Positions 41,001 through 49,039 of a stretch of 54,113 nucleotides of DNA are shown one piece after another (positions within the stretch are counted from its first letter, which is position 1; each line of letters begins with the position of its first letter). Origin of the DNA: Clostridia bacterium (GTDB lineage Bacteria > Bacillota > Clostridia > Christensenellales > Pumilibacteraceae); the NCBI GenBank assembly GCA_017501145.1, contig JAFVXL010000085.1, positions 1 to 54,113 on the forward strand, given 5' to 3'. A model generated the notes under the pieces. The model ran no database searches. It had not been told where the DNA came from and saw only the letters and a program-made list of their open reading frames with translations. A program made the translations under genes and the position numbers.

Positions 41001-42632
41001 AATCCTACCGTAAAAGGCAGAGGCACTTATGAGTCGAGCGTAGGCGTTTGTCTTGCGGCGGCTAATTCAAATAGCTTAATTAACCTTGTGGACACCGATA
41101 TTTCTTGCTATGAGGTAGGCGTTTCGCTTTCGGGCGGATCGCTTAACGTAAGCAGTACCACTGACGCGCAAAGAATGATAAAGACAAATTATGCGTCTGC
41201 TATCGCGGTTTTTGGCGGCAACCTTACCTTTGACAGTACGGCTAACTATGCTATCACCTCGGCAGTAACTTCTATCGGCCTATATGATGCGGCTGATACA
41301 AATGCAGAATATAACACGTGCAACAGCAACGTTTATAATATAACCTTACCGCAAATTAACAGAGGAATCGTACAAACCGCTTACGACAATGCGGACGGTA
41401 TATACGTTTCGGGCGGTACATTTGTTTCTAACGGCAACGTTACTATAACCCATACGGGATTATATAACAGGACGGACGAAACTACTTATGCCGGAGTTGC
41501 TGTTGGTTCTCCAACTAATAGTACAGGCAAGGGATATATAACTAGTATAATGACTGACTATTATTATACGTCACTTGTAGTAAAAAGCTACGCCGTGCGC
41601 GTAGAAGGCGGCTCGGTTACTATCACTAAGGGTAACGTACGTGCTTTGGTTGGCGGTGGTATATACTGCTCCAAGACGGGAAACGCAAATAGTGACATTA
41701 CGCTTGGGCAGCAGGGTATGATGCAAGAAGATATTTCTGTTACGACAACAGGACAAAAGATGGGCGACTGGTATAATGCGATAAGCAAAAACCATGGCAC
41801 AGGTTGGGTATCACGTCAAAGCGTAAGCGGCGGCCATGCAATTGAGCTTAACGGCGGTAATATTACCGTATACGGCGGCAAGTACGAGGCTTATTTTGGC
41901 AACGGCGTTGCGGCTAACGGCAGCGGTAATATAAATATTTATAGCGGTACTTTTAACGGCTGGATGGGATATAACGTCACTAACCAACAATACGAAACTA
42001 TCAGATATCAATCAACCGTATCTCCGTCTGGACCGTCAGCCTTTTATGGACTTAAGGTAATTGGCGGCGCAACGGTAAATATATTTGGCGGTAAGTTTGA
42101 CGGCGGTAACGGTGGCGCGTTTATTACCGGTATAGATTCGTTTAGCGTGTCCGGAAATAATAATAATCCAAAATATGAGGGAAGTGCAAGAAACGGCAAT
42201 GCAAAGGTCTATATTTATTCGGGAGTGTTTGGTAACAGTGGCACGCAAAACCTTGACGGATTTAATATATACGACGCGTCTACCGTAATATTCGGAGCTT
42301 ACCGCTCTCCAAATTCTAACGTAGACGACGAGTTGAAAAGCCCATATACTTCGGCAACTCAGTATCGAAATGCAATAGTAGTATACGCGCAAAACGCTAC
42401 TATCGCGTCTAATCCTATAACTAACGGAACAGCGATAAGCTCTTCGACTATAAGAATTTATTACGGCGATTATACGAGAATGAGTGATACGCAAGAGGCA
42501 ACCAAGGGCGTGTATGGTGGCAACGGCACCCCCACAGTATATAACAGCAGAAACAATATAGGGTATAGCTTAGTTAAAGGCGATATTAACACCGCTAACG
42601 GAAATAACGTCGTTTATTATACAGGAACATAA
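38070..42632 (+). CDS. Giant secreted repeat protein, beta-helix-like, 1,520 aa
   Basis: TAAGGAGG precedes the ATG. The leader has a hydrophobic core (residues 8-27) and SNAKYVYKLNAPF, a weaker version of the SipW-cognate motif. From about residue 60 the chain is a long series of short beta-strand repeats typical of right-handed parallel beta-helices (pectate-lyase-like adhesins), with turns such as GGTLTVGNG, GSLEVKKGGF and GGKFDGGNGG. Residues 480-700 hold 24-25-residue repeats (YGVFMENGTLDIASGTLGIS) and 750-940 hold about 51-residue units with NYTLSGSSSTGIHAIGGS. No membrane anchor or LPXTG. As the last and largest gene of the operon it may be the adhesin or matrix partner carried by the fibres (inference). 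Confidence 0.82.
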   Translation: MKNKLWANAFIFVLSFMFVICYITIPSNAKYVYKLNAPFEGQTSLDFTMNDVLEVDSQEELFAAINNGYSFIQINKDVENPLIITQNAETLNSDLILDLNGIEIQRNGAQPILNISPGVRLTVIDTSVEQTGGLYNPVGSVFNITGGTLTVGNGVFESGPRYSEYYSYNANILNKNNDDTERTDIENVAQKVLYYVNTAENGVVHTSAPTNEYMPIIKSYPEITNEITYNHGNLYFDQAVAVPNATKTINRDTYCYFYTDDNPLTSSVNPATASWYYTYWADVTKNYSYVAATIEEIPNSTNRSDCVLVTIYGYENTISTAKNISQTKDYYAAIQMQSGSLEVKKGGFHSYFGVENTACVNSLGGTITVTSGEFSSRIPNATSAVINSVNEAELDKDSFGEDYFNNFIWRANDLAAKGISYCILNSGEAVVSVVSGEFYSSNSNIVNMNGGVLTVGGGKFTKTNTTELVSAISSAAAVYMVDGTLSVSNATYTVNGNYDYGVLMENGSLTFDNVSCDINGENAHGIYLSQGYLDMEGGSFIVEGNGSRGIYMADGTLEIASGALDISGEDSYGVFMENGTLDIASGTLGISGTNSRGVFMVDGALDIASGTLGISGANSRGVFMENGSLTFDRVSCDINGENAHGIYLSQGDLDITGGSFIVEGNGSRGVYMQDGTLDIEESSFAIKGDNAYGVYSTVSGQDKFNIKNTPIALSNGNNQVGVYTESGEVSLIADATANMNITLVGDNGTAVKATEGGSVDSINYNYMLSGSSSTGIHAIGGSVMVESGNISLSGSSSTGIHTIDGSVTLTTTSNSLINLTNTTSTAVKVENGSVESTNYNYTLSGSSSTGIHVIGGSATLTATSNSLINLTNTTSTAVKVENGSVESINYNYTLSGSSSTGIHAIGGSVMVEGGNISLSGSSSKGIHAEGGTVNVNSGNITLGSNVSSYGVYAVSANSADIIRVTLDKVVIDVGYSDNPTVKGRGTYESSVGVCLAAANSNSLINLVDTDISCYEVGVSLSGGSLNVSSTTDAQRMIKTNYASAIAVFGGNLTFDSTANYAITSAVTSIGLYDAADTNAEYNTCNSNVYNITLPQINRGIVQTAYDNADGIYVSGGTFVSNGNVTITHTGLYNRTDETTYAGVAVGSPTNSTGKGYITSIMTDYYYTSLVVKSYAVRVEGGSVTITKGNVRALVGGGIYCSKTGNANSDITLGQQGMMQEDISVTTTGQKMGDWYNAISKNHGTGWVSRQSVSGGHAIELNGGNITVYGGKYEAYFGNGVAANGSGNINIYSGTFNGWMGYNVTNQQYETIRYQSTVSPSGPSAFYGLKVIGGATVNIFGGKFDGGNGGAFITGIDSFSVSGNNNNPKYEGSARNGNAKVYIYSGVFGNSGTQNLDGFNIYDASTVIFGAYRSPNSNVDDELKSPYTSATQYRNAIVVYAQNATIASNPITNGTAISSSTIRIYYGDYTRMSDTQEATKGVYGGNGTPTVYNSRNNIGYSLVKGDINTANGNNVVYYTGT
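39590..40880 (+). repeat. Near-identical in-frame DNA repeats within the 1,520-residue gene
   Basis: An 85-base block at 39591 recurs at 39951 (offset 360) with few changes. Units of about 72 bases ending GGAACGCTTGATATTGCAAG-type sequence repeat at 39740-39930. A block starting CAATTCGCTAATTAA at 40508 recurs at 40661 (offset 153). All offsets are multiples of three, so copy number can change without breaking the frame. Confidence 0.8.
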
Positions 42633-42643
42633 CGGATTTTGAA

Positions 42644-42669
42644 AAACTGCGAGAAATCGCAGTTTTTTT
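42644..42669 (+). terminator. Terminator of the matrix operon
   Basis: AAACTGCGA-GAAA-TCGCAGTTT followed by TTTT, 12 bases after the last stop codon. It is the first textbook terminator after 30771. Confidence 0.92.
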
Positions 42670-42696
42670 GTGTTTTAACGCACTTGTCACACTTGC

Positions 42697-42728
42697 TTGA
42701 CATTTTGCACATAAATAAGGTTTATAAT
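42697..42728 (+). promoter_or_regulatory. Promoter of the ABC exporter operon
   Basis: TTGACA (42697-42702) with TTTATA at an 18-base spacer, overlapping TATAAT at 42723-42728. Confidence 0.65.
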
Positions 42729-42792
42729 GTAATTTGAACTTTATGATTTGCGGCTCGTGTTTGCTACAAGCACAAGCTAGGAGAACGGAAAA

Positions 42793-44541
42793 ATGGGAAC
42801 AATAAAAACTTTAGCTAAAAGCGTAAGGGAATACAAGCGACCTTCGATTTTAACCACACTCCTTATACTTGGAGAAGCTGTTATCGAGGCGCTTATTCCT
42901 TTTATTACCGCGGCGCTTATTACGTCAATTCAAAGTGGGGCGCAGATCTCTGAGGTTATTCAAGAGGGTGTAATTTTGGTAGCATTGGCGCTTGTTTCGC
43001 TTGCTTGCGGTGGCGGAGCGGCGTTTACTGCGGCAAAGGCTTCGGCAGGATTTGCAAAAAATCTTAGATACGATATATATTCCAAAATTCAAACTTTTAA
43101 CTTTGTAAATATAGACAAGTTTTCGACTTCGTCGCTAGTTACGCGTGTTACCACCGACGTAGGTAATGTACAAATGTCTTTTATGATGATAATCCGTACC
43201 GCAATTCGCGCGCCGCTTATGATTGTTTTTTCGGCTGTAATGGCGGCTATTATGGGTGGCTTGCTCTCGGTAGCGTTCGTTATCGCTATTCCTATTCTTG
43301 GAGGCGGCTTGTACCTTATAAGCAAAAAGGCTATGCCAAGATTTAGAAGCGTGTTCAAAAAATACGACAAGCTCAACGAATCTATAGAAGAAAACGTTCG
43401 CGCAACTCGCGTAGTCAAGGGATTTTCACGCGAGGATTATGAAAAACAAAAGTTTGCTTCGCGCGCAGACACTATTCGCGAAGACTTCACTAAGGCCGAG
43501 CGCATAGTTGCCTTCAATACTCCGCTTATGAATATTTGCTTTTATGCGGTTATGATAATTGTGCTTTTGGGAGGCTCGTACGTTGCAATCAACACGAGTG
43601 GCGCAGCTATCAACGTAGGACAAATTTCGTCGCTTATTCTTTACGGCGTGCAAATTCTTATGTCGCTTATGATGCTGTCTATGATTTACGTTATGATTAC
43701 CATTTCGGCTACGTCAGCGCGTCGTATTTGTGAGGTGCTCAACGAGCAGCCCGCTTTGCCTATTGCCAGCTCTCCCGTTGCTGAGGTAGCAGACGGCTCT
43801 ATCGACTTCGATAACGTAAGCTTTAAGTATTCTTTGGCTGCGGAAAACTTCTCGCTTTGTAATATTGACTTACATATTAAGTCAGGTATGACGGTGGGTA
43901 TTCTTGGCGGCACAGGCTCGAGTAAGTCCACTCTTGTCCAGCTTATTCCGCGCCTTTATGACACTACCTTAGGCTCGGTCAAGGTAGGCGGTGTAGATGT
44001 TAAGGACTACCAAGTAAGAGCGCTTAGAGATTCGGTAGCTATGGTACTCCAAAAGAACGTGCTGTTTTCGGGCACGATTAAGGAAAATCTTAGATGGGGC
44101 AACGCCGAGGCTACTGACGAAGAAATTATCGAGGCGTGCAAGCTCGCTCAAGCAGACGAGTTCGTGCGTGCGTTCCCTAATGGGTACGATACCAAAATCG
44201 AGCAGGGCGGTACTAACGTTTCGGGCGGTCAAAAGCAAAGGCTTTGTATTGCAAGAGCGCTTCTTAAAAAGCCCAAGATTCTTATTTTGGACGACTCAAC
44301 GAGCGCAGTCGATACAAAGACCGACGCGCTTATTAGAGCTGGGTTTAGGACTTATATACCCGAAACGACTAAGATTATTATTGCTCAGCGCGTAGCTTCG
44401 GTAGAAGATGCAGACATGATCATCCTTATGGAAAACGGTAAGATTGCTGCCAAGGGTACGCACGACGAATTGCTTAAATCTAGCAATACGTACCGTGAAA
44501 TTTATAACCAACAAAGACGCGGAGGTGCTGACAATGAATAA
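42793..44541 (+). CDS. ABC exporter subunit with degenerate ATP site (BmrC/LmrC-like)
   Basis: 582 residues: six membrane helices (residues 15-300), including TLLILGEAVIEALIPFITAALI, then a nucleotide-binding domain with Walker A GGTGSSKST, signature VSGGQKQR and Walker B ILILDDSTSAVD. The catalytic Glu after Walker B is Asp and the switch His is Gln (IIIAQRVAS). With its partner it should form a heterodimeric exporter with one weak and one active ATP site, like TM287/288 or BmrCD. Substrate unknown: drugs, lipids or peptides. AGGAG lies nine bases before the ATG. It overlaps the partner gene by 8 bases. Confidence 0.93.
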   Translation: MGTIKTLAKSVREYKRPSILTTLLILGEAVIEALIPFITAALITSIQSGAQISEVIQEGVILVALALVSLACGGGAAFTAAKASAGFAKNLRYDIYSKIQTFNFVNIDKFSTSSLVTRVTTDVGNVQMSFMMIIRTAIRAPLMIVFSAVMAAIMGGLLSVAFVIAIPILGGGLYLISKKAMPRFRSVFKKYDKLNESIEENVRATRVVKGFSREDYEKQKFASRADTIREDFTKAERIVAFNTPLMNICFYAVMIIVLLGGSYVAINTSGAAINVGQISSLILYGVQILMSLMMLSMIYVMITISATSARRICEVLNEQPALPIASSPVAEVADGSIDFDNVSFKYSLAAENFSLCNIDLHIKSGMTVGILGGTGSSKSTLVQLIPRLYDTTLGSVKVGGVDVKDYQVRALRDSVAMVLQKNVLFSGTIKENLRWGNAEATDEEIIEACKLAQADEFVRAFPNGYDTKIEQGGTNVSGGQKQRLCIARALLKKPKILILDDSTSAVDTKTDALIRAGFRTYIPETTKIIIAQRVASVEDADMIILMENGKIAAKGTHDELLKSSNTYREIYNQQRRGGADNE

Positions 44542-46420
44542 GCGAAACAAAAAGCATACCTTTGCGCGCATAATAAAGATGCTGTTTAAGTTCTATCCCG
44601 TCTTAGTGCCTATCGTTATAGTTTCTATACTGATATCGGCGGCAGCTGCGGCAATACCCGACTTGTTTATACAGCAAATCACTCAGATTGTGGACATAGC
44701 GCTCAAAAACAGCACGCCGTGGGACTCAATAAAGACTGAGATTATATCACGCATAATCTTTTTGGTGTGTATGTACGTAATTGCTCTTGCAGTTACGGTA
44801 CTTTACACGCAACTTATGGCGTATATCACACAAGGCTTCCTTTGCAAAATGCGTACCAAGATGTTTGACGGAATGCAAAACTTGCCCGTCAAGTACTTTG
44901 ACACGCACAAGCACGGCGATATTATGAGCCACTACACCAACGATATTGACACGCTCCGCCAGCTTGTTTCGCAGTCGCTTCCTGCAATTATTAGGTCGGG
45001 AACAATCGTTCTTTCTGTGCTTGGAATAATGCTTTGGTATAGCGTTTGGCTTACGATTATTATCGTAGTGGGTGTCATACTAATGGTATTCCTTGCGCGA
45101 AAATACGGTGGCGGCTCGGCAAAATATTTCCGACGTCAGCAAAAGCTTTGGGCAGCGGCCGAAGGATATGTTCAAGAAATGATGAACGGTCAAAAGGTCG
45201 TTAAGGTATTTTGCCACGAGGAAGAATGTAAGCGCGATTTCGAAAATATCAACAATGAGCTTTGCGAGGGGGCGACTAAGGCTAATTCGTATGCAAATAT
45301 GCTTGGCCCTATCAATATGAATATTGGCAATATTTTGTTCGTAATTGTTGCGGTTGTGGGCGGCTCGCTGTTGCTTAGCGGCGCAAACAACGTAAGTATT
45401 TCGGGTATGGCGTTCGAAATCAGCATAGTCGTTGCCTTCCTTAATATGACAAGACAGTTTACGAGCAACGTAAATCAGCTTTCGCAACAAATTAACTCGG
45501 TGGTTATGGGTGTTGCGGGCGCAGAACGTATATTTACACTTATGGATTCTATGCCCGAAGCAGACGAGGGCAAGGTTACGCTCGTAGACGTAGCTGACCA
45601 AAATGGAACGCTGGTTGAGTCGTCAGCTCATACTGGCAAGTGGGCGTGGAAAAAGGAAAAGGACGGCGAAGTCGAGTTGGTTCCGCTTAAGGGTGACGTA
45701 AGGTTTAACAACGTGGACTTTGGCTACGATCCTAATAAGCAAATTTTGCACGATATTACGCTTTATGCAAAGCCCGGTCAGAAGGTGGCGTTCGTGGGCG
45801 CAACGGGTGCAGGTAAAACGACTATAACCAACCTTATCAACAGATATTACGATATAGACGGTGGAACAATTACTTACGACGGCATCAGCATAGGCGATAT
45901 CAAAAAGTCCGATTTGCGCCGTTCGCTCGGAATAGTTTTGCAAGAGACAAACTTGTTTACGGGAACTGTAATGGAAAATATCCGTTACGGCAACCTTAAC
46001 GCAACCGACGAAGAGTGCATTAGGGCTGCGACTTTAGCGGGCGCAGATAGCTTTATTACTCGATTGCCCCAAGGCTACCAAACCGAGCTTACGGGCAACG
46101 GCTCTAATCTATCGCAAGGTCAGCGTCAGCTACTCGCTATTGCGCGTGCGGCTGTTGCAGATCCGCCCGTTATGATTTTGGACGAGGCAACATCGTCGAT
46201 TGACACTCATACCGAGGCGATAGTTCAAAGGGGTATGGATATGCTTATGCAGGGTAGAACGGTATTCGTAATAGCGCATAGACTTTCGACGGTAATGAAC
46301 TCTAACGTTATTATGGTGCTTGACCACGGCAAGATTATCGAGCGCGGAACGCACGAGCAGCTTATAGAGCAAAAGGGTACTTATTATCAGCTTTATACAG
46401 GCGCGTTTGAATTAGAATAA
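44534..46420 (+). CDS. ABC exporter subunit with canonical ATPase residues (BmrD/LmrD-like)
   Basis: 628 residues from the ATG at 44534, preceded by GGAGGT and overlapping the partner gene by 8 bases. Six membrane helices, then Walker A GATGAGKTT, signature LSQGQRQL, Walker B VMILDEATSSID with the catalytic Glu, and the switch His in FVIAHRLST. Its altered signature (Gln in LSQGQ) faces the degenerate Walker motifs of the first subunit, and the intact VSGGQ of the first faces its own good Walker motifs, exactly as expected of a heterodimer. About 55 extra residues near 380-420 (AHTGKWAWKKEKDGEVE) lie between the membrane and nucleotide-binding domains. Confidence 0.94.
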   Translation: MNKRNKKHTFARIIKMLFKFYPVLVPIVIVSILISAAAAAIPDLFIQQITQIVDIALKNSTPWDSIKTEIISRIIFLVCMYVIALAVTVLYTQLMAYITQGFLCKMRTKMFDGMQNLPVKYFDTHKHGDIMSHYTNDIDTLRQLVSQSLPAIIRSGTIVLSVLGIMLWYSVWLTIIIVVGVILMVFLARKYGGGSAKYFRRQQKLWAAAEGYVQEMMNGQKVVKVFCHEEECKRDFENINNELCEGATKANSYANMLGPINMNIGNILFVIVAVVGGSLLLSGANNVSISGMAFEISIVVAFLNMTRQFTSNVNQLSQQINSVVMGVAGAERIFTLMDSMPEADEGKVTLVDVADQNGTLVESSAHTGKWAWKKEKDGEVELVPLKGDVRFNNVDFGYDPNKQILHDITLYAKPGQKVAFVGATGAGKTTITNLINRYYDIDGGTITYDGISIGDIKKSDLRRSLGIVLQETNLFTGTVMENIRYGNLNATDEECIRAATLAGADSFITRLPQGYQTELTGNGSNLSQGQRQLLAIARAAVADPPVMILDEATSSIDTHTEAIVQRGMDMLMQGRTVFVIAHRLSTVMNSNVIMVLDHGKIIERGTHEQLIEQKGTYYQLYTGAFELE

Positions 46421-46429
46421 GCACAATTT

Positions 46430-46464
46430 ACACGTGAGCAAAAATTCCAAGCTCACGTGTTTTG
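46430..46464 (+). terminator. Terminator after the ABC exporter operon
   Basis: Perfect ACACGTGAGC / GCTCACGTGT stem with an 11-base loop, followed by TTTTGTTTT. Confidence 0.9.
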
Positions 46465-46568
46465 TTTTGGACAATGCGCTTATAGCCGCGTAGTCAAGCT
46501 TAAAAAAATTTATTGTATATAAGTGCGAGCGCAAGATAATATTTTTGTTTTTAGGCGTAAAAAAACAC

Positions 46569-46598
46569 TTGCAAAAAGTTTATTTTAGGGTATATAAT
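46569..46598 (+). promoter_or_regulatory. Promoter of the YitT-family gene
   Basis: TTGCAA (46569-46574), 18-base spacer, TATAAT (46593-46598). Confidence 0.65.
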
Positions 46599-46647
46599 AT
46601 AATTGCAGTTATGCGCTTGCGCAAAATTCTTTCCTAAAGGGGTAGGT

Positions 46648-47643
46648 ATGGAAGAACAAGAAATCACATTGGGCGAAGAGAAACAAACTAAAAAGCTTGT
46701 CAAGCTTCCAGAGCAAAAAAAGGCTGTCAAGTACCTTAAGGAGTACGTGGTTGTTTTTGTCGCTGCCTTACTTCAAGCGATAGCGCTACACACCTTTATT
46801 CAGCCTAACGATTTCTCGCCCGGCGGATTCTTTGGTATTGCGACCTTTATCGAGTATATGACGGGCGGAAGCTTTAACGCAGGATTGGCGTTCTTCTTTA
46901 TCAATATTCCGCTTATCATTTGGGCTTCGTTCAAGTTTAAGAAGGACTTTTTGATTAAGACTACCGTTACTATTATTCTTAACGCCGTGATTTTATATCT
47001 AATGCCGCTTATTGGCTTTCCGACGTTAGAGGTTGATCCTAGCAACGGAATGGGTTATGCGTTTATTCTTTGCTCCGTAGTGGGTGGTATTTTGTGCGGT
47101 ATTTCGCTTGGCTTGCTTTTGAGAGTGGACGGCTGCAACGGCGGTACGGAGGTCGTAAGCGCTATTATTCAAAAGAAGTACCCGGCTACCAACATTTCGT
47201 GGTTTATATTTGCCCTAGATTCGTCATCCGTTATTCTTTCGGCGTTCTTCTTTGACGCATCTAAGTTTGGCGGTTACGTTGTTATACCCATGATACTCTC
47301 TATCGTAAAGATGTTCTGCTCGTCTAAGGCGGCGGAAACGCTCGTTCGTGGCGCATCGTCGGCAATTAAGTTTGAGGTAGTTACGCTTCACGGTCAAGAG
47401 CTTGGCAAGGAGCTTACCACCGAGCTTAAGCGTGGCGTTACTATCATAAATGCTCGCGGAGCGTATAGCGGCAACGAAAATCAGCTTCTTATTTGCATAG
47501 TGCGCAAGCGACAAATGGCTAAGTTTAAGCGCATTTTGAGCCGCTATCCCGATACCTTTGCGTACGTTGTGCCTGCATCTGAGGTTTATGGAATAGGCTT
47601 TACGCACAACGCTAAGGAAGGCGAAAAGGAAACCGTAATATAA
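46648..47643 (+). CDS. YitT-family (DUF161/DUF2179) membrane protein
   Basis: 331 residues from the ATG at 46648, chosen for AAAGGGG upstream. A charged N-terminal 40 residues, then five to six membrane helices with the family motifs IQPNDFSPGGFFGIATFIEY and LLLRVDGCNGGTEVVSAII, followed by a cytoplasmic C-terminal DUF2179 domain (GVTIINARGAYSGNENQLLI, VRKRQMAKFKRIL, YVVPASEVYGIGF), a ferredoxin-like fold. Members are widespread in Bacillota with no firmly established substrate. Monocistronic, with its own promoter and terminator. Confidence 0.92.
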   Translation: MEEQEITLGEEKQTKKLVKLPEQKKAVKYLKEYVVVFVAALLQAIALHTFIQPNDFSPGGFFGIATFIEYMTGGSFNAGLAFFFINIPLIIWASFKFKKDFLIKTTVTIILNAVILYLMPLIGFPTLEVDPSNGMGYAFILCSVVGGILCGISLGLLLRVDGCNGGTEVVSAIIQKKYPATNISWFIFALDSSSVILSAFFFDASKFGGYVVIPMILSIVKMFCSSKAAETLVRGASSAIKFEVVTLHGQELGKELTTELKRGVTIINARGAYSGNENQLLICIVRKRQMAKFKRILSRYPDTFAYVVPASEVYGIGFTHNAKEGEKETVI

Positions 47644-47665
47644 AAATTTCTATTTTAGCTAAGTA

Positions 47666-47699
47666 AAACGCGACTATCATAACGTAGTCGCGTTTTTGT
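47666..47699 (+). terminator. Terminator after the YitT-family gene
   Basis: Perfect AAACGCGACTA / TAGTCGCGTTT with an 8-base loop, followed by TT and a T-rich tract. Confidence 0.9.
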
Positions 47700-47712
47700 T
47701 TTTTAGATTTAC

Positions 47713-47755
47713 AAAAAAAGCAGCAAGAGTAAAATAGTTTTTTACTCTTGCTGCT
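47713..47755 (-). terminator. Terminator of the thioesterase gene
   Basis: AGCAGCAAGAGTAAAA pairs with TTTTACTCTTGCTGCT; on the minus strand it is followed by seven T residues. Confidence 0.9.
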
Positions 47756-47771
47756 AATCTAATATTTTAAG

Positions 47772-48170
47772 TTAGTTAATTCCAAGGCTCTTTTTCTTTT
47801 CGTCAAGGCGCGCGATAAACTTCGCATTGTCTATTATAAAGCGCTCGTGTAAGCCTTCGCCAAGCAACTCTTTCTCGTCATAAACCTTTACGTTAAACAC
47901 AAGGCGGCGACGGTCAATCTCGATAAGCTCGCTTTCGCAAACGACCTTACAGCCTACGAAGGTAGAGGCAAGGTGCTTTATATTAACGCTAGTGCCTACC
48001 GTGCTTTGACCTTCCGATAGATACGGCTCAACCGAAAGGCGCGCCGTTTCTTCCATAAACTGAATCATGCAAGGGGTGGCGAACACGGGCAGTAAGCCAC
48101 TCGAAAGGTACTCAGCGGTTTGTTCGTAAGTAACTATGCGATCTCTTTTGATTTTGATTCCTTTTTCCAT
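47772..48170 (-). CDS. FlK-like hotdog thioesterase
   Basis: 132 residues with GAAGGAGA before the ATG. Hotdog-fold acyl-CoA thioesterase close to the fluoroacetyl-CoA thioesterase (FlK) family: VTYEQTAEYLSSGLLPVFATP, then MIQFMEETA with a conserved Glu, STVGTSVNIKHLAST with a conserved His, and a last strand LVFNVKVYDEKELLGEGLHER. Clostridial FlK homologs are common and probably act on short acyl-CoAs in general rather than on fluoroacetyl-CoA. Single-gene unit, divergent from the NifU-like gene. Confidence 0.86.
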   Translation of the reverse strand: MEKGIKIKRDRIVTYEQTAEYLSSGLLPVFATPCMIQFMEETARLSVEPYLSEGQSTVGTSVNIKHLASTFVGCKVVCESELIEIDRRRLVFNVKVYDEKELLGEGLHERFIIDNAKFIARLDEKKKSLGIN

Positions 48171-48278
48171 AAAAATCTCCTTCGTCTTAGTAAAAAAAGT
48201 TTATCAAAAATTATGACAAAAGTAAAGCAAAAAGGCTCAAACAAAAAAGGAATTTTTATAAATATAGCCTTAAAACTG

Positions 48279-48307
48279 TTGTTAATTTTTTTGAAAAATG
48301 ATAGAAT
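48279..48307 (+). promoter_or_regulatory. Promoter of the NifU-like/GGGtGRT operon
   Basis: TTGTTA (48279-48284), 17-base spacer, TAGAAT (48302-48307). It lies inside the longer possible reading frame, supporting the start at 48337. Confidence 0.6.
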
Positions 48308-48336
48308 ACTATAGATTTATTATTATGGAGGTTTAT

Positions 48337-49029
48337 ATGCGATTTTCTAAAGAAGTAGAAAATATGATATGTGTTGCCAAGGGACCGCATCACGGACCTG
48401 CTCCCATCCCCGAAGAAGGCAAGTGGGTTAAGGCAAAAGAAATTTGTGACATTAGCGGACTTACGCACGGCGTAGGCTGGTGCGCTCCCCAACAGGGCGC
48501 ATGCAAAATGACGCTCAACGTAAAGGACGGTATAATAAGAGAGGCGCTTGTAGAGGTTTTGGGTTGCTCGGGTATGACACACTCGGCGGCTATGGCTGGC
48601 GAAATTTTGCCCGGCAAGACCATTTTGGAGGCTCTTAACACCGACCTTGTTTGCGACGCTATCAATACTGCTATGCGCGAGCTTTTCTTGCAAATAGTTT
48701 ACGGTAGAAGCCAGTCGGCCTTTTCGGAAGGCGGCTTAGAAATAGGCGCAGGACTTGAGGACCTTGGTAAAGGTCACCGCAGCCAAGTAGGTACTATTTA
48801 TAGCACCGAAAGCAAGGGTGTAAGATACCTCGAAATTGCAGAAGGATATATCACTAAGCTTGCATTAGACAAAGATAACCTTGTAACAGGCTATGAGTTC
48901 GTTCGTCTTGGCGTTATGATGGATAAGATTAAGGCTGGCGTGGACGCTAATCAGGCTCTTAAGGAGTCTACCGGTCATTATGGTAGATTTGACAACGCGG
49001 TTAAGTATATTGACCCGCGCAAGCAGTAG
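48337..49029 (+). CDS. NifU-like iron-sulfur scaffold-type protein
   Basis: 230 residues from the ATG at 48337, six bases after GGAGG. The chain has conserved Cys sites in GWCAPQQGACKM (near 49-60) and VEVLGCSGMTHSAAM (near 75-90), in a fold resembling IscU/NifU N-terminal scaffold proteins but without the complete standard Cys set. It overlaps no other gene; a GGGtGRT-family gene starts 10 bases after its stop, and the two form the pair usually seen together in Clostridia. An Fe-S or metal-linked function is inferred from family membership; the exact role of this pair is not established to my knowledge. Confidence 0.82.
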   Translation: MRFSKEVENMICVAKGPHHGPAPIPEEGKWVKAKEICDISGLTHGVGWCAPQQGACKMTLNVKDGIIREALVEVLGCSGMTHSAAMAGEILPGKTILEALNTDLVCDAINTAMRELFLQIVYGRSQSAFSEGGLEIGAGLEDLGKGHRSQVGTIYSTESKGVRYLEIAEGYITKLALDKDNLVTGYEFVRLGVMMDKIKAGVDANQALKESTGHYGRFDNAVKYIDPRKQ

Positions 49030-49039
49030 GAGGTAAGCT

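Noticed and set aside
44444..44533. N-terminal extension of the second ABC subunit into the first
   Set aside because: GGAGGT precedes the ATG at 44534, and the extension lies wholly within the coding sequence of the first subunit.
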